DNA of 64,000 bases from Arthrobacter sp. ES3-54 (GTDB taxonomy: Bacteria; Actinomycetota; Actinomycetes; Actinomycetales; Micrococcaceae): assembly GCF_029504395.1 (NCBI RefSeq), contig NZ_JAQFIF010000004.1, positions 248,001-312,000 of the forward strand, written 5' to 3'. Shown one piece after another: positions 1-8,655 of this stretch. A model generated the notes under the pieces. It saw only the letters and a program-made list of their open reading frames with translations. It did not search any database and was not told where the DNA came from. Every line of letters begins with the position of its first letter. Position 1 is the first letter of the stretch. Both the position numbers and the translations under genes were made by a program.

Positions 1-32
1 GGCGTGGGCTGCTGGACGGGGGACTGAGGGCT

Positions 33-434
33 TTAGGACTTTTCGCCGGCTTTCACGGCCAGCACCGGCCGGTCGGCCTGCAGGAGGATCCGCTGGGAGT
101 GGCTCCCGAGGATGAACTTCCCCACCTGCGACCTCCGGCGGAGTCCGATGACGATCAGGGAAGCATCGATCTCGTCGGCGATGTCGATGAACTCATCAGT
201 CAGGTCGTCTGTGTGGCCCGGCTGGCGGATCGACGCCGTTACCCCGGCGTCGTGGGCCCGCTTCAGCAGTGCGGCAACCTGGTCAGCGGACGCGAGGGTG
301 GCGTCTACCGGCGCACCCTTGCGCGGCGAATTGAGAATGACGATGCTTTCGCTTCGCAGCTTGCCCTCGGCGATTCCCGTATCGAGGGCTGCCTCGCCTT
401 CCGGGGTGGGCACGTAGCCGATCAAGATAGTCAT
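33..434 (-). CDS. Universal stress protein (UspA family)
   Basis: A 133-residue single-domain USP. The C-terminal nucleotide-binding signature is visible near residues 97-118 (VIGLRRRSQVGKFILGS, matching the G-x2-G-x9-G-S/T type of ATP-binding USPs), followed by a RPVLAV strand. The start overlaps the stop of tctA by 4 bp (ATGA), so it is translationally coupled as the last gene of the tct transporter operon. Presumed cytoplasmic, binding ATP or AMP. Its role here is unknown; coupling to a carboxylate transporter is an inference from position only. Family assignment is firm. Confidence 0.9.
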   Translation of the reverse strand: MTILIGYVPTPEGEAALDTGIAEGKLRSESIVILNSPRKGAPVDATLASADQVAALLKRAHDAGVTASIRQPGHTDDLTDEFIDIADEIDASLIVIGLRRRSQVGKFILGSHSQRILLQADRPVLAVKAGEKS

Positions 435-1969
435 ACCGTTTCCTTTTCCTTTTCCGTGTGCGGTGCCGTGGTCTGTGCCCGGTTGGCGCGTGATTTCTTG
501 ACTGCTTTCTGCAGCAGGGGCAGAAGTATCACCAGCAGGAACAGGAGCAGGAGAACACCCGAGATGGGACGCGTGACGAAACCTGCCGGATCGCCGCCGA
601 ACAGGAGCAGGGAGCGCCGCAGGTTCTCTTCGAGCAATGATCCGAGAACAAAGGCCAACACCAGCGGGCCCGGCTCAAAGCCGAACTTCTTCATGAGGTA
701 GCCGAGGACGCCGAAGGCGATGACCAGCCAGATATCGAAAATGCTGTTGTTGATGGTGTACACACCGATCAAGGTGATGAGCACCGTGATCGGTGCCAGG
801 ATTGCGGCCCGGATCCGGAGGATTTTCACGAAGACGCCGACCAGCGGAATGCTCATGATCAGCAGCAGGATGTTTCCGATGTACATCGAGTTGACGACAC
901 CCCAGAAGAGCTCCGGGTTGTCCTGCACGAGCTGCGGTCCGGGGGTGACGCCCTGGATCAGCAGCGCACCAAAGATGATCGCCATGGTGGCATTGGCGGG
1001 AATGCCCAGGGTCAGGAGCGGGATGAAGGACGATGTAGCCGCGGCGTTGTTCGCACTTTCCGGTGCCGCGACACCCTCCACTGCCCCGCGTCCGAACCGC
1101 TCGGGGTTCTTGGCGCGTTTCTTCTCCATGGCGTAGGCCGCCAGGGAGGCGATGGTGGCACCGCCGCCGGGCAGGATTCCCAGGAAGAATCCCAGAAGCG
1201 AACCCCGGCCGATAGCCCCCGACGATTCCTTGAGGTCCTTTCGCGAGGGCCAAACGTTGGCGACTTTGGCGGGCGCCTGCACCTTGTTGTGGCGTTCCTC
1301 CAGGTTGTACAGGATTTCGCCGAGCCCAAAGATGCCCATGGCGATTGGAACGAAGTCCAGGCCGTCCGAGAGGGAGAGGCTGCCGAAGGTGAACCGCGAT
1401 TCCCCCGTGAAGCCGTCCCGGCCCACGGTTGCTAGCAGCAGTCCAAGGGAAGCGGCGATGATCGATTTGATTTTGCTGCCGTTGCTCACGGTGGCGACCA
1501 GCAGGATGCCCAGCATGGCAAGGGCGGTGTACTCCGGCGGCCCGAAGCTGAGGGCGAAGCCGGCGACGATCGGTGCCAGGAGCGTCAGTCCGATGATGGA
1601 CACGGTTCCGCCGAAGAAGGACCCGATGGCCGCTATCCCGAGCGCCGTGCCCGCCCGGCCCTGCCGGGCCAGCGCGTAGCCGTCAAAGACGGTGACCACA
1701 GAGGACGCTTCGCCTGGCAGCCTGAGCAGGACCGAAGTGATGGTGCCGCCGTACTGCGCGCCGTAAAAGATACCGGACAGCATGATGATGGCAGTTACCG
1801 GTTCGACGCCGTAGGTCAACGGCAGGAGGATGGCGATGGTGGCCGCCGGGCCGAGGCCGGGGAGAACGCCGATGAGCATCCCGATGACGACGCCGATGAG
1901 GCAATACAGCAGATTCGTGGGTTCCAGCACGACGCCGAATCCGTTGAGGACTGGTCCGAAAATGTCCAT
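431..1969 (-). CDS. tctA: Tripartite tricarboxylate transporter, large membrane subunit TctA
   Basis: A 512-residue polytopic membrane protein of usual TctA length with about 12 hydrophobic segments. Family motifs include GVLPGLGPAATIAILLPL near residue 28, the GTITSVLLRLPGEASSV segment, and ESANNAAATSSFIPLLTLG in the centre. The start MDIFGPVL is preferred over an in-frame codon 35 residues upstream, because AGGGAAA lies just before it and the upstream extension is Arg/Pro-rich and untypical. It follows tctB by 8 bp and overlaps the usp gene. With TctB it forms the sodium- or proton-driven permease fed by TctC. The substrate (citrate or other carboxylate) cannot be told from sequence. Confidence 0.95.
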   Translation of the reverse strand: MDIFGPVLNGFGVVLEPTNLLYCLIGVVIGMLIGVLPGLGPAATIAILLPLTYGVEPVTAIIMLSGIFYGAQYGGTITSVLLRLPGEASSVVTVFDGYALARQGRAGTALGIAAIGSFFGGTVSIIGLTLLAPIVAGFALSFGPPEYTALAMLGILLVATVSNGSKIKSIIAASLGLLLATVGRDGFTGESRFTFGSLSLSDGLDFVPIAMGIFGLGEILYNLEERHNKVQAPAKVANVWPSRKDLKESSGAIGRGSLLGFFLGILPGGGATIASLAAYAMEKKRAKNPERFGRGAVEGVAAPESANNAAATSSFIPLLTLGIPANATMAIIFGALLIQGVTPGPQLVQDNPELFWGVVNSMYIGNILLLIMSIPLVGVFVKILRIRAAILAPITVLITLIGVYTINNSIFDIWLVIAFGVLGYLMKKFGFEPGPLVLAFVLGSLLEENLRRSLLLFGGDPAGFVTRPISGVLLLLFLLVILLPLLQKAVKKSRANRAQTTAPHTEKEKETV

Positions 1970-1977
1970 GATTTTCC

Positions 1978-2565
1978 CTAGAAAAGGTGGGGGATGGGCA
2001 CGCTGAGTGCCACGACGAAGATCAGGTAGAAGGCGGCGGTGACGATTGCGCTCAGGAGGGTCGACATCCGCCACGTCTCCTTGCCAAGGAACCTGAGCCA
2101 GAAGAACGTGAGGAGCAGCGTGGGGATCTCAAAACCGGTCAGGCCGATGACGAGGACGAACCCGATCAGGGTCCCCACACCGGCGGCGACCTGCCAGCTG
2201 GAAGAAGAAAACGCCTCGGCATCCAGGGTCTTGCGCCCGAACAGCAGCAGTGCCACGGACAGAACCGCCATGACCAGGCTGATGATGAGGGGCCACATGC
2301 CGGCTTCCGGCCGTTCGGGGGTGCCGATGCCCATGGACAGCGACAGTGCAACGCCGGCAACACCGAGCAATGCCGTCACCACACCGGCCGCCACATTGGC
2401 GAGGGGCCCGGCAGGCGGGGGTCGTTCCTCGTCCCATTCAGCGGCCAGCTGTTCGGCCGTCAGCGGCTCGATAGGATCGGCTTCGGTGGCTGAGTACCCG
2501 GTGCCGGATGCTGCGTGCGGGGTGGAGGTGCCCAGGGGAGCCTCCTGCTGGGAGCTTGACGTCAC
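1978..2565 (-). CDS. tctB: Tripartite tricarboxylate transporter, small membrane subunit TctB
   Basis: A 195-residue protein with a hydrophilic N-terminal tail of about 50 residues (rich in Glu, Pro, Ala), then four hydrophobic segments typical of TctB. It begins with GTG, which overlaps the tctC stop as GTGA, so translation is coupled. The N-terminal tail is longer than in many TctB proteins; an internal start is possible but no better ribosome site was seen. It is the small partner of TctA in the membrane complex. Confidence 0.88.
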   Translation of the reverse strand: MTSSSQQEAPLGTSTPHAASGTGYSATEADPIEPLTAEQLAAEWDEERPPPAGPLANVAAGVVTALLGVAGVALSLSMGIGTPERPEAGMWPLIISLVMAVLSVALLLFGRKTLDAEAFSSSSWQVAAGVGTLIGFVLVIGLTGFEIPTLLLTFFWLRFLGKETWRMSTLLSAIVTAAFYLIFVVALSVPIPHLF

Positions 2566-3578
2566 TTCCCGCCGCCCAGGTTCACGTCGTACTTCTGTGC
2601 AAGTTCCTTGAACTTCGCCGCATCCGCTGCCCAGTCCTTGGCGACCTGCGCTCCATCGTTTTCCGCTGCAGTAAACAGGTTCTGCTTGTTGAACGCCTTG
2701 TATGCGTCGGAGGCAAAGGCGGCCTTAAAGGCTGCCCGCAGCTTCTCGAGCACCGGCTCCGGGGTGCCCTTCGGCGCCGCGACGGCCCTGAACTGCGAAA
2801 CCGGAACGTCGTAGCCCGCTTCGATGGCCGTCGGAGTGTCGGCCAGGTACTGGTTCCGTTCCTTCGAGAAGACAACCACCGGGTTGAGCTTGCCCGCCTT
2901 GATCTGCGGCATCGCTTCGGCCAGCTGGATGGTCGCCACATCGACCTGGTTGCCCAAGAGAGCAGTCATGGCGGGAGCGCCGCCGTCGAACGGCACATCG
3001 GTGCCTTCGATTCCGGCCTGCTTGAACAGCAGGGCCTGGGCGAGCTGGCTGCCCGTGCCGACGCCGGTGGTGGCGAAGTTGAACTTCTTGCCCGCCTTGG
3101 TGAGCTGCTCCATCGTCTTCATCCCGGAGCTGGCATTTGTGACCAGAACGTAGTCGTCCTGGGAAATCCCGGTGATGACCTCGTAGTCCTCGATCTTGAC
3201 AGCTTCATCGGCCGACACGGCCAGCGGGGTGATGGCGAAGAGGGAGGCATTGAGGATGACGAGCGTCTGGCCATCCGCCTTGGCGCCGCCGACTTCTTTG
3301 GTGGCGAGTGCGCCGTTGGCGCCCGGCTTGTTGACGACCGGGATCGGTGCGCCCAGGCCCGAGCTGGCGTTCTCGGCCAAGGCACGGCCGATCAGGTCCG
3401 TGCTGCCTCCGGGGGCCGCCCCGATGGTCAGTGTGACCGGACCCGACGGGAACTTGCTGCCATCTGACGGCGCGCTGTTGCTTGCAACGTTGCCGCCACA
3501 GGCGGTCAGGGCCAGGGCGAGGGCGAGGCCGGTTCCCGCGCCGAGTACAGACCGTCGGCTGAAGGTGGACTTGATCAT
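2562..3578 (-). CDS. tctC: Tripartite tricarboxylate transporter substrate-binding lipoprotein TctC
   Basis: A 338-residue BugT/TctC-type solute receptor. The N-terminus has a basic/RR segment (STFSRRSVLGAG) and a lipobox (LALTACGG), so it is probably a lipoprotein anchored outside the membrane. PGGSTDLIGRALAE and VNKPGANGALATKEV are characteristic of the family. The start MIKSTFSRR is chosen over an upstream in-frame ATG because AAAGGAGA sits 7-10 bases before it. First gene of the tctC-tctB-tctA-usp operon and divergent from a LysR gene, the usual arrangement for a ligand-controlled carboxylate uptake system. Confidence 0.95.
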   Translation of the reverse strand: MIKSTFSRRSVLGAGTGLALALALTACGGNVASNSAPSDGSKFPSGPVTLTIGAAPGGSTDLIGRALAENASSGLGAPIPVVNKPGANGALATKEVGGAKADGQTLVILNASLFAITPLAVSADEAVKIEDYEVITGISQDDYVLVTNASSGMKTMEQLTKAGKKFNFATTGVGTGSQLAQALLFKQAGIEGTDVPFDGGAPAMTALLGNQVDVATIQLAEAMPQIKAGKLNPVVVFSKERNQYLADTPTAIEAGYDVPVSQFRAVAAPKGTPEPVLEKLRAAFKAAFASDAYKAFNKQNLFTAAENDGAQVAKDWAADAAKFKELAQKYDVNLGGGK

Positions 3579-3723
3579 GAAGATTCTCCTTTGAATGTTC
3601 GCTGCGAGGACGGAGCCGTTCTCGGTGAGTTCCGTCACGTCGGCGGCTCCCACTGAACATTAGAGGTGGCCAATGATGCGTGTCCAAGACGATTAAGGCA
3701 TGGCGTGATACTGTTTCGGCATT

Positions 3724-4605
3724 ATGTATTCCCTGGACCAACTACGTGGCTTCGTCGCCGTCGCTGAGGAACTCCACTTTGGCCGCGCTGCCGTGCGGCT
3801 CAACATGACCCAGCCACCCCTGAGCCGGCAGATTCAAAAGCTCGAAAAGTCAATCGGCGTACAGCTGTTTGAGCGCGACAACCGGGGCGTCGCGCTGACA
3901 GCCGCCGGCTCGGCTTTCCTCACGGATGCGGTCAAGCTGCTCGAACTCGCCGAAGCCGCTCCAAGCATGGCCCGGAGGATTTCCCAGGGCTCGGCCGGCT
4001 TCGTCCGCATCGGCTTTACGGCGGCGTCGACGTTCGGGCTGCTCGGCGCCCTGCTCAATGAAATCTCGAGCGCGCTTCCGGACGTCGATATCGACTTGCG
4101 GGAGATGGTGACCAAGGATCAGACAGCCGCCTTGATCAACGGCGAAATTGACCTCGGGCTTGCCCGCCCGCCCTTTGATGAGGATCTTTTCGATTCGCGC
4201 CTGCTCTATCGGGAGCCGATCATGGTGGCGGTCCCTGTGGGGCACCGATTCACGCGCCTGGACCGGCTCGTGAGCGTCGAGGACCTGCACGGCGAAGACC
4301 TGATCATGCACTCGCCCACCCAGGCGCGCTACTTCTATGACCTGGTGATCAGCCTGGTCTCATCCCACCCCACGTTTGTCCACACGGTCAGCCAGATTTT
4401 GACCATGATCTTCCTGGTTGCGGCCGGGCGAGGAATAGCCCTGGTCCCACAATCCTCAATGGCCCTCGGCATTGAGGGTGTGGAATACATTGAACTGGGC
4501 GGATTCGAGACCGATCCGGTCGAACTGCATGCCATCTGGAGGCGGGAAGCCCGTAATCCGGCGCTGCACCGCGTGCTGGATCTGATCAGCGGGGCGGCCG
4601 ACTAA
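3724..4605 (+). CDS. LysR-type transcriptional regulator
   Basis: A 293-residue LTTR. The N-terminal winged helix-turn-helix (residues 1-60) reads LRGFVAVAEELHFGRAA then MTQPPLSRQIQKLE, and the remainder is the type 2 periplasmic-binding-like effector domain. It is transcribed divergently from tctC across a 145-bp gap, so it most likely controls the tct operon in response to the transported carboxylate. I found no convincing T-N11-A dyad in the gap. The stop overlaps the convergent downstream gene by 4 bp. Confidence 0.93.
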   Translation: MYSLDQLRGFVAVAEELHFGRAAVRLNMTQPPLSRQIQKLEKSIGVQLFERDNRGVALTAAGSAFLTDAVKLLELAEAAPSMARRISQGSAGFVRIGFTAASTFGLLGALLNEISSALPDVDIDLREMVTKDQTAALINGEIDLGLARPPFDEDLFDSRLLYREPIMVAVPVGHRFTRLDRLVSVEDLHGEDLIMHSPTQARYFYDLVISLVSSHPTFVHTVSQILTMIFLVAAGRGIALVPQSSMALGIEGVEYIELGGFETDPVELHAIWRREARNPALHRVLDLISGAAD

Positions 4606-5144
4606 CCAGGTTGCTGGTACCGGTGCCGGGCATCGACGGCCGCTGCCACTAAGCGGTCGAAGCTGGCGGTCCCGTTCTCCGGAGGGACCACCGTGAAGAC
4701 CGCAACCCATTTCTCCGGCGCATTCCTCTCCAGCGTTGAAGCCCGAGCCACATGCAGGTTCAATCCGGGCAAGCCGCTGACAAGGAGCGGAAGCTGCTCG
4801 CCGCTCTTGGTCATGTGCCGGAATTGCTTGACCGACAGTTGGTCGCCAGGGCTGCTCGTGACCTCGGCGAGGGTGTCATTCACCCTCTTGGTCAGCCCCT
4901 TCATGAAGCGCCTCTGGGCCGAGACTGTGCGCACCGTGAGGAGAGCGGCGAAGAGGAAGGTAAACAAAACCATGGCACCGAAACTCCTGAGAAAGGGCAG
5001 GAAGATCATCAGGAACAGGCACAGGATCAATCCGAAAATACTCGACAAGATGAACTTGAACACGGGGTTTTCGCCAGGTTTCTTTGACCAGCGAACAACA
5101 GCGACGGTGTCCTTGCGGGGCTGATCGCGCCGTGAAATTTCCAT
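4602..5144 (-). CDS. Unknown membrane protein, partner of the upstream coiled-coil gene
   Basis: A 180-residue protein I do not recognise. Residues 1-27 are basic and hydrophilic. Residues 28-70 hold two adjacent hydrophobic stretches (FILSSIFGLILCLFLMIF and FGAMVLFTFLFAALL) that look like a membrane hairpin. The C-terminal 100 residues are soluble, with a WVAVFTVVPPENG segment. It starts 2 bp after the stop of the gene above it (5147-5704), so the two are one operon and probably work together at the membrane. No function can be assigned. Confidence 0.75.
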   Translation of the reverse strand: MEISRRDQPRKDTVAVVRWSKKPGENPVFKFILSSIFGLILCLFLMIFLPFLRSFGAMVLFTFLFAALLTVRTVSAQRRFMKGLTKRVNDTLAEVTSSPGDQLSVKQFRHMTKSGEQLPLLVSGLPGLNLHVARASTLERNAPEKWVAVFTVVPPENGTASFDRLVAAAVDARHRYQQPG

Positions 5145-5146
5145 GA

Positions 5147-5704
5147 TTAGTACCCCTTCACTTCCATGAGCGCTTCGGCCAGGATGATTGCCTCGCGTGC
5201 TTCCTTCAGATCGGTGAGCAGCCCCGTATCGGGAATGGCTCCGGTGGCAACGGTGGTGCCGGCGAGTTCAGAAAAGATGCTGCTCAACTCTTGGCGGTCC
5301 TGTGAGAGCATCCGGGACGACGTCAATTTGATTCTGCCCAGCTCAAGCTCCAGCAGTGCCTTGTCGATGGCCTCGCGCCGGCCTTGCATGACGGCCAGCT
5401 TTTCGGTGACGCGCTCGACACGGCCGCGCAGCATCGATTCCATCTTTCCTGCCACGATGTGGAGCTCGCACAGCGCGGTGTAGGACTGCGGGGACCCGGA
5501 GTGCGCGGCGAGCTGCTCACTGACGTAATGGCGCCGTCGTTCCCATTTCCGGACGGCGGATTCATATGGTCCCAACAGCAACGAGACCGCTGCCATCGCC
5601 TTGTCCAGCGAGCCGGCCCGCGTGCTCAGGCTGGTTGTGGCGGCGTCCAGCCGCGACAGGAAAGCGTCGTAGTTGTCCTGCGGCTGGGCGCTATCGGTAG
5701 TCAC
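5147..5704 (-). CDS. Unknown helical, coiled-coil protein
   Basis: A 185-residue protein with no recognised domain. Composition and periodicity suggest long helices (for example RRHYVSEQLAAHSG, GRVERVTEKLAVMQGRREAIDKAL cut by charged heptads). It lacks a signal peptide or membrane span, so it is presumably cytoplasmic or associated with the membrane through its partner. First gene of a two-gene unit with the membrane protein at 4602-5144. The start is an ATG with no strong ribosome site. Function unknown. Confidence 0.72.
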   Translation of the reverse strand: MTTDSAQPQDNYDAFLSRLDAATTSLSTRAGSLDKAMAAVSLLLGPYESAVRKWERRRHYVSEQLAAHSGSPQSYTALCELHIVAGKMESMLRGRVERVTEKLAVMQGRREAIDKALLELELGRIKLTSSRMLSQDRQELSSIFSELAGTTVATGAIPDTGLLTDLKEAREAIILAEALMEVKGY

Positions 5705-5847
5705 GAGCCACTCGCGTGCGGTGTCGCGAATCCCCTCGCCGGAATTTGCCCCCGTCTCTCATGGCAAGAGGATAGAGGCTCCGGGCCCGATGGTATAGCC
5801 CAATGGCATAAGGGGCAGATCCGGAGCCACAGCATCCCGGGCCAAGG

Positions 5848-8049
5848 TCAACGACACCGGGCGCGATCAAACCGGGGGAAGCACGGGGTACGGGGCGTGG
5901 ACTGCTTCCGGGTCATGGATTCCGGTGGCTTCGGGAAGGCAGCAGCGGGGTAGTATCCGGCGACCTGCAGCATGTAGTTCGCCCACTGCGGGCCGGCGAG
6001 CATGTACCCGTCAATGGCCTTGTAGAACTTGCCTTTGACGGTGATGTTCTGGCCGGGCCGCTTCTGGCCCTGGAGGGTGTCGCCGAAGAAGGAGGCCGTG
6101 GCGAGGCCGGACGTGTAGCCCACTACCCAGGTGGCGCCGTTGGTATTGGAGGTGCCTGTCTTGGCCGCGGTCGGAAACTTGTCTTGGACCTTGGGTTTGA
6201 TGTAAACGCCTGACCCGCGCTTGAGCACGTCCTGCAGCACGGCGTTCACACCGCGGGCGACCTCGGGCTTGATCGCACCATGACAGGCGCTGGTCTCGGC
6301 TGGCAGCTTCTGTCCCGCTGCGTCGGTTACTGCCGTGATCGCAATGGGTGTGCAGTATTTGCCGTCGTTGGCGAAGGTGGCAAACGCGTTGGCGAGATGG
6401 AGCGGGGCCACGCCGATGGCGCCGAGCAGGTTGCCCAGCTGGTGCATGTTGACCCGGGCGTTGTCCACACCGCTGTGGATCCCCACGGCGTCCACCATCT
6501 TCTGGATGCCGCAGAAGTCGAGTTGGGCGGCCTCGGCGAAAGTTGCCGTGTTGATGGAGTTGTAGAGGCCGTAGTTGACGGGCATCTTGCGGTAGTAACC
6601 CTCATCGTTGTTCTGGAGGTCATCCGCGGCGCCGAGGGCTCTCTGCGCCGTATTGTAGGCGCCGAGCACCCTGCCGCAGCTAGACCTCCACCGAAATCCG
6701 AGGGGATAGGACCGCCGTGAGGCGTCCACTATGGCGGTCAGGGGTCTTCCCTCGTTGAGCCATTCGGCGAATGTGAACGGTTTCATGGTGGAACCTGGCT
6801 GGAAGCCGCCGGCGCCGTTGAGGTCGTTGCCGTTGGCATCCTTGGAATCGACGTTGAAGTTCAGCTGGGTATCGAATTTTCCGGGCGCCGGGAGAAAGAC
6901 GGTGTTTTGCGCCATCGCCAGGATTTTGCCCGTTCCGGGCGCGATCGAGACCATCGCAGCCCCCCATTTGTCCGGATTGGCGCCGGCCGTGGCATCGACC
7001 TGCGCCTGCGCCGGACCCTGCAGCCGGCTGTCCAGGGTGGTTCTGATGGTCAGGCCGCCGCGGAACAGCTTCCTTTCGCGCTCGGCAACATCCGCGCCGT
7101 AGGCCGGATTGTTGAGGATGAGGTGGGAAACGTAGTCGCAGAAGTACGGTGCCATTTCGGCGCCGGCGCATCCCTGCATCCCGGGGGTGATCTTAAGGTC
7201 CACCGGGGCGGCGACGGCGGCATCATGTTGCGCCTTGGAGATAGCGCCGTCGCTGAGCATTCTGCCGAGCACCTGGTTGCGTCGCTGGACGGCGTTTTCC
7301 GGATGGAGGGCAGGATTGTAGAAGCTGGGGCTGTTCACGAGGCCTGCCAGCAGGGCAGCTTGCGGCAGCGTGAGGTCCTTGGCCGTGGTGTTGAAGAAGT
7401 AGCGGGCCGCGGCTTCAATGCCGTAGGCATCCCGGGCGAAGAACACGATGTTCAAGTACCCCTCAAGGATCTGGTCCTTGGTGAACCTCTTCTCCAATTC
7501 GACGGCGAGCTTCATCTCGCGAATCTTGTCGGCCATGCTCTTTTGCCCGTTGAGGACAATCTGATCGCCCCTGTCCGCAGAGACGAGGGATTCATTGAGC
7601 ACGTTGGTGACGTACTGCTGCGTCAGTGTGGAGGCGCCCTGCCTTCCGCCGCTGGTCAGGTTGGACACCAGCGCCCGGAGAATCCCCTGGGGGTCGATGC
7701 CGGCGTGCTCGTAGAAGCGGCGGTCCTCGATCGCGACGATCGCGTCCTTGACGTACGGGGACATCTGGTCCAGCTTGACCTTCACGCGGTTTTCCGCGAA
7801 GAAGGTGGCGATCGTTTTCCCGTCGGCGCTGAGCACCTTGGTCGACTCCGACGGCGGATCAACGGTCAGTTCCGACGGGAGGCCGTTGAACAATTTGATC
7901 GAATCGCTGACGGCGACGCCCGTCGCGGCCACGGTGGGCACAAAGAGGCTGGCCGCCAGTACGCCGCAGACCGCGCTCGCTGTCAAGAACCCGAATAGCC
8001 TCCAAAGGGTCGGGGCTAGAAGGGAGCGGGGTCGGTTCCTCGGCGCCAT
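5848..8049 (-). CDS. Class A penicillin-binding protein (transglycosylase/transpeptidase)
   Basis: A 733-residue bifunctional peptidoglycan synthase. An N-terminal basic stretch and one membrane anchor (about residues 15-40) are followed by a GT51 domain with AIVAIEDRRFYEHAGID and GASTLTQQYV. The transpeptidase domain carries GSTMKPF (SxxK serine), SINTAT (SxN) and KTGTSN (KTG). There is no C-terminal PASTA repeat. The start MAPRNRPRS is chosen; an upstream in-frame start would add 38 Arg-rich residues and overlap the neighbouring gene. Polymerises and cross-links glycan strands outside the membrane. Confidence 0.93.
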   Translation of the reverse strand: MAPRNRPRSLLAPTLWRLFGFLTASAVCGVLAASLFVPTVAATGVAVSDSIKLFNGLPSELTVDPPSESTKVLSADGKTIATFFAENRVKVKLDQMSPYVKDAIVAIEDRRFYEHAGIDPQGILRALVSNLTSGGRQGASTLTQQYVTNVLNESLVSADRGDQIVLNGQKSMADKIREMKLAVELEKRFTKDQILEGYLNIVFFARDAYGIEAAARYFFNTTAKDLTLPQAALLAGLVNSPSFYNPALHPENAVQRRNQVLGRMLSDGAISKAQHDAAVAAPVDLKITPGMQGCAGAEMAPYFCDYVSHLILNNPAYGADVAERERKLFRGGLTIRTTLDSRLQGPAQAQVDATAGANPDKWGAAMVSIAPGTGKILAMAQNTVFLPAPGKFDTQLNFNVDSKDANGNDLNGAGGFQPGSTMKPFTFAEWLNEGRPLTAIVDASRRSYPLGFRWRSSCGRVLGAYNTAQRALGAADDLQNNDEGYYRKMPVNYGLYNSINTATFAEAAQLDFCGIQKMVDAVGIHSGVDNARVNMHQLGNLLGAIGVAPLHLANAFATFANDGKYCTPIAITAVTDAAGQKLPAETSACHGAIKPEVARGVNAVLQDVLKRGSGVYIKPKVQDKFPTAAKTGTSNTNGATWVVGYTSGLATASFFGDTLQGQKRPGQNITVKGKFYKAIDGYMLAGPQWANYMLQVAGYYPAAAFPKPPESMTRKQSTPRTPCFPRFDRARCR

Positions 8050-8063
8050 GTTCGCTGAACGGG

Positions 8064-8570
8064 CTAGGTCAAGGAGTCGATGGCGACGGTGATTGCCAGG
8101 ATGAGCGGGACGTCCTGGCCTTCCGCCACTTCGACGCCGTAGGACTCCCGCACGCGGAACCACTTCTTCGAGATCGTGGCGACCGTGTGGCCGTCGCGCT
8201 CGATCTCGTACTCGTGGTCGACCATGTTCCCGTGCGCCTTCATATCGGCGCCGTCCTTCACATCAATGGCGAAGCGGTCCCGGATTCCGACCAGCGCCTT
8301 GTGGACCGTCGCGGCGGTGTCGCCGCCGCGCTCGATGGCGACCTTGTCCCGGATCGAGAGCTTGCGCTCCTGGATGCTCGCCACCTCGTTTCCCGAGGCG
8401 TCCTCCAAAACGAACGTGTTCCGGATTCGGACGGCCTTGCCATCGACCTTGTAGGCGCGTTGGCCGTGGTCGTCTTCAATCCAGAAGTCATCGCCAATCG
8501 ACAGCAATTTCTCGCGCATCTGAAACCGCTGAGCTGCGGGTTCGTCATGGCGGCGGCGAAATAGTCCCAT
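8064..8570 (-). CDS. LURP-one-related (LOR/DUF567-like) protein
   Basis: A 168-residue beta-rich protein resembling the LURP-one/tubby-like C-terminal fold. Repeating strand patterns occur: WIEDDHGQRAYKVDGKAVRIRN and KLSIRDKVAIERGG style units that alternate with VVSIQ-like turns. The start MGLFRRRHDEP is favoured because AGGGC precedes it and upstream sequence is Arg-rich. It lies 14 bp before the PBP gene on the same strand, so the two may be co-transcribed. The family's bacterial role is unclear; lipid or membrane association is only a hypothesis. Confidence 0.78.
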   Translation of the reverse strand: MGLFRRRHDEPAAQRFQMREKLLSIGDDFWIEDDHGQRAYKVDGKAVRIRNTFVLEDASGNEVASIQERKLSIRDKVAIERGGDTAATVHKALVGIRDRFAIDVKDGADMKAHGNMVDHEYEIERDGHTVATISKKWFRVRESYGVEVAEGQDVPLILAITVAIDSLT

Positions 8571-8655
8571 GCCCTGACCATAGGCCCGCCCCGCAGGCCG
8601 GCGCCTCATCCGAACCGGATGGTCCCGGGTGAGGCGCCGGGGAAGCGCCAAGCGG

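Noticed and set aside
6907..7998. A 363-codon open frame on the + strand
   Set aside because: Antisense to the penicillin-binding protein, which has all its active-site motifs.
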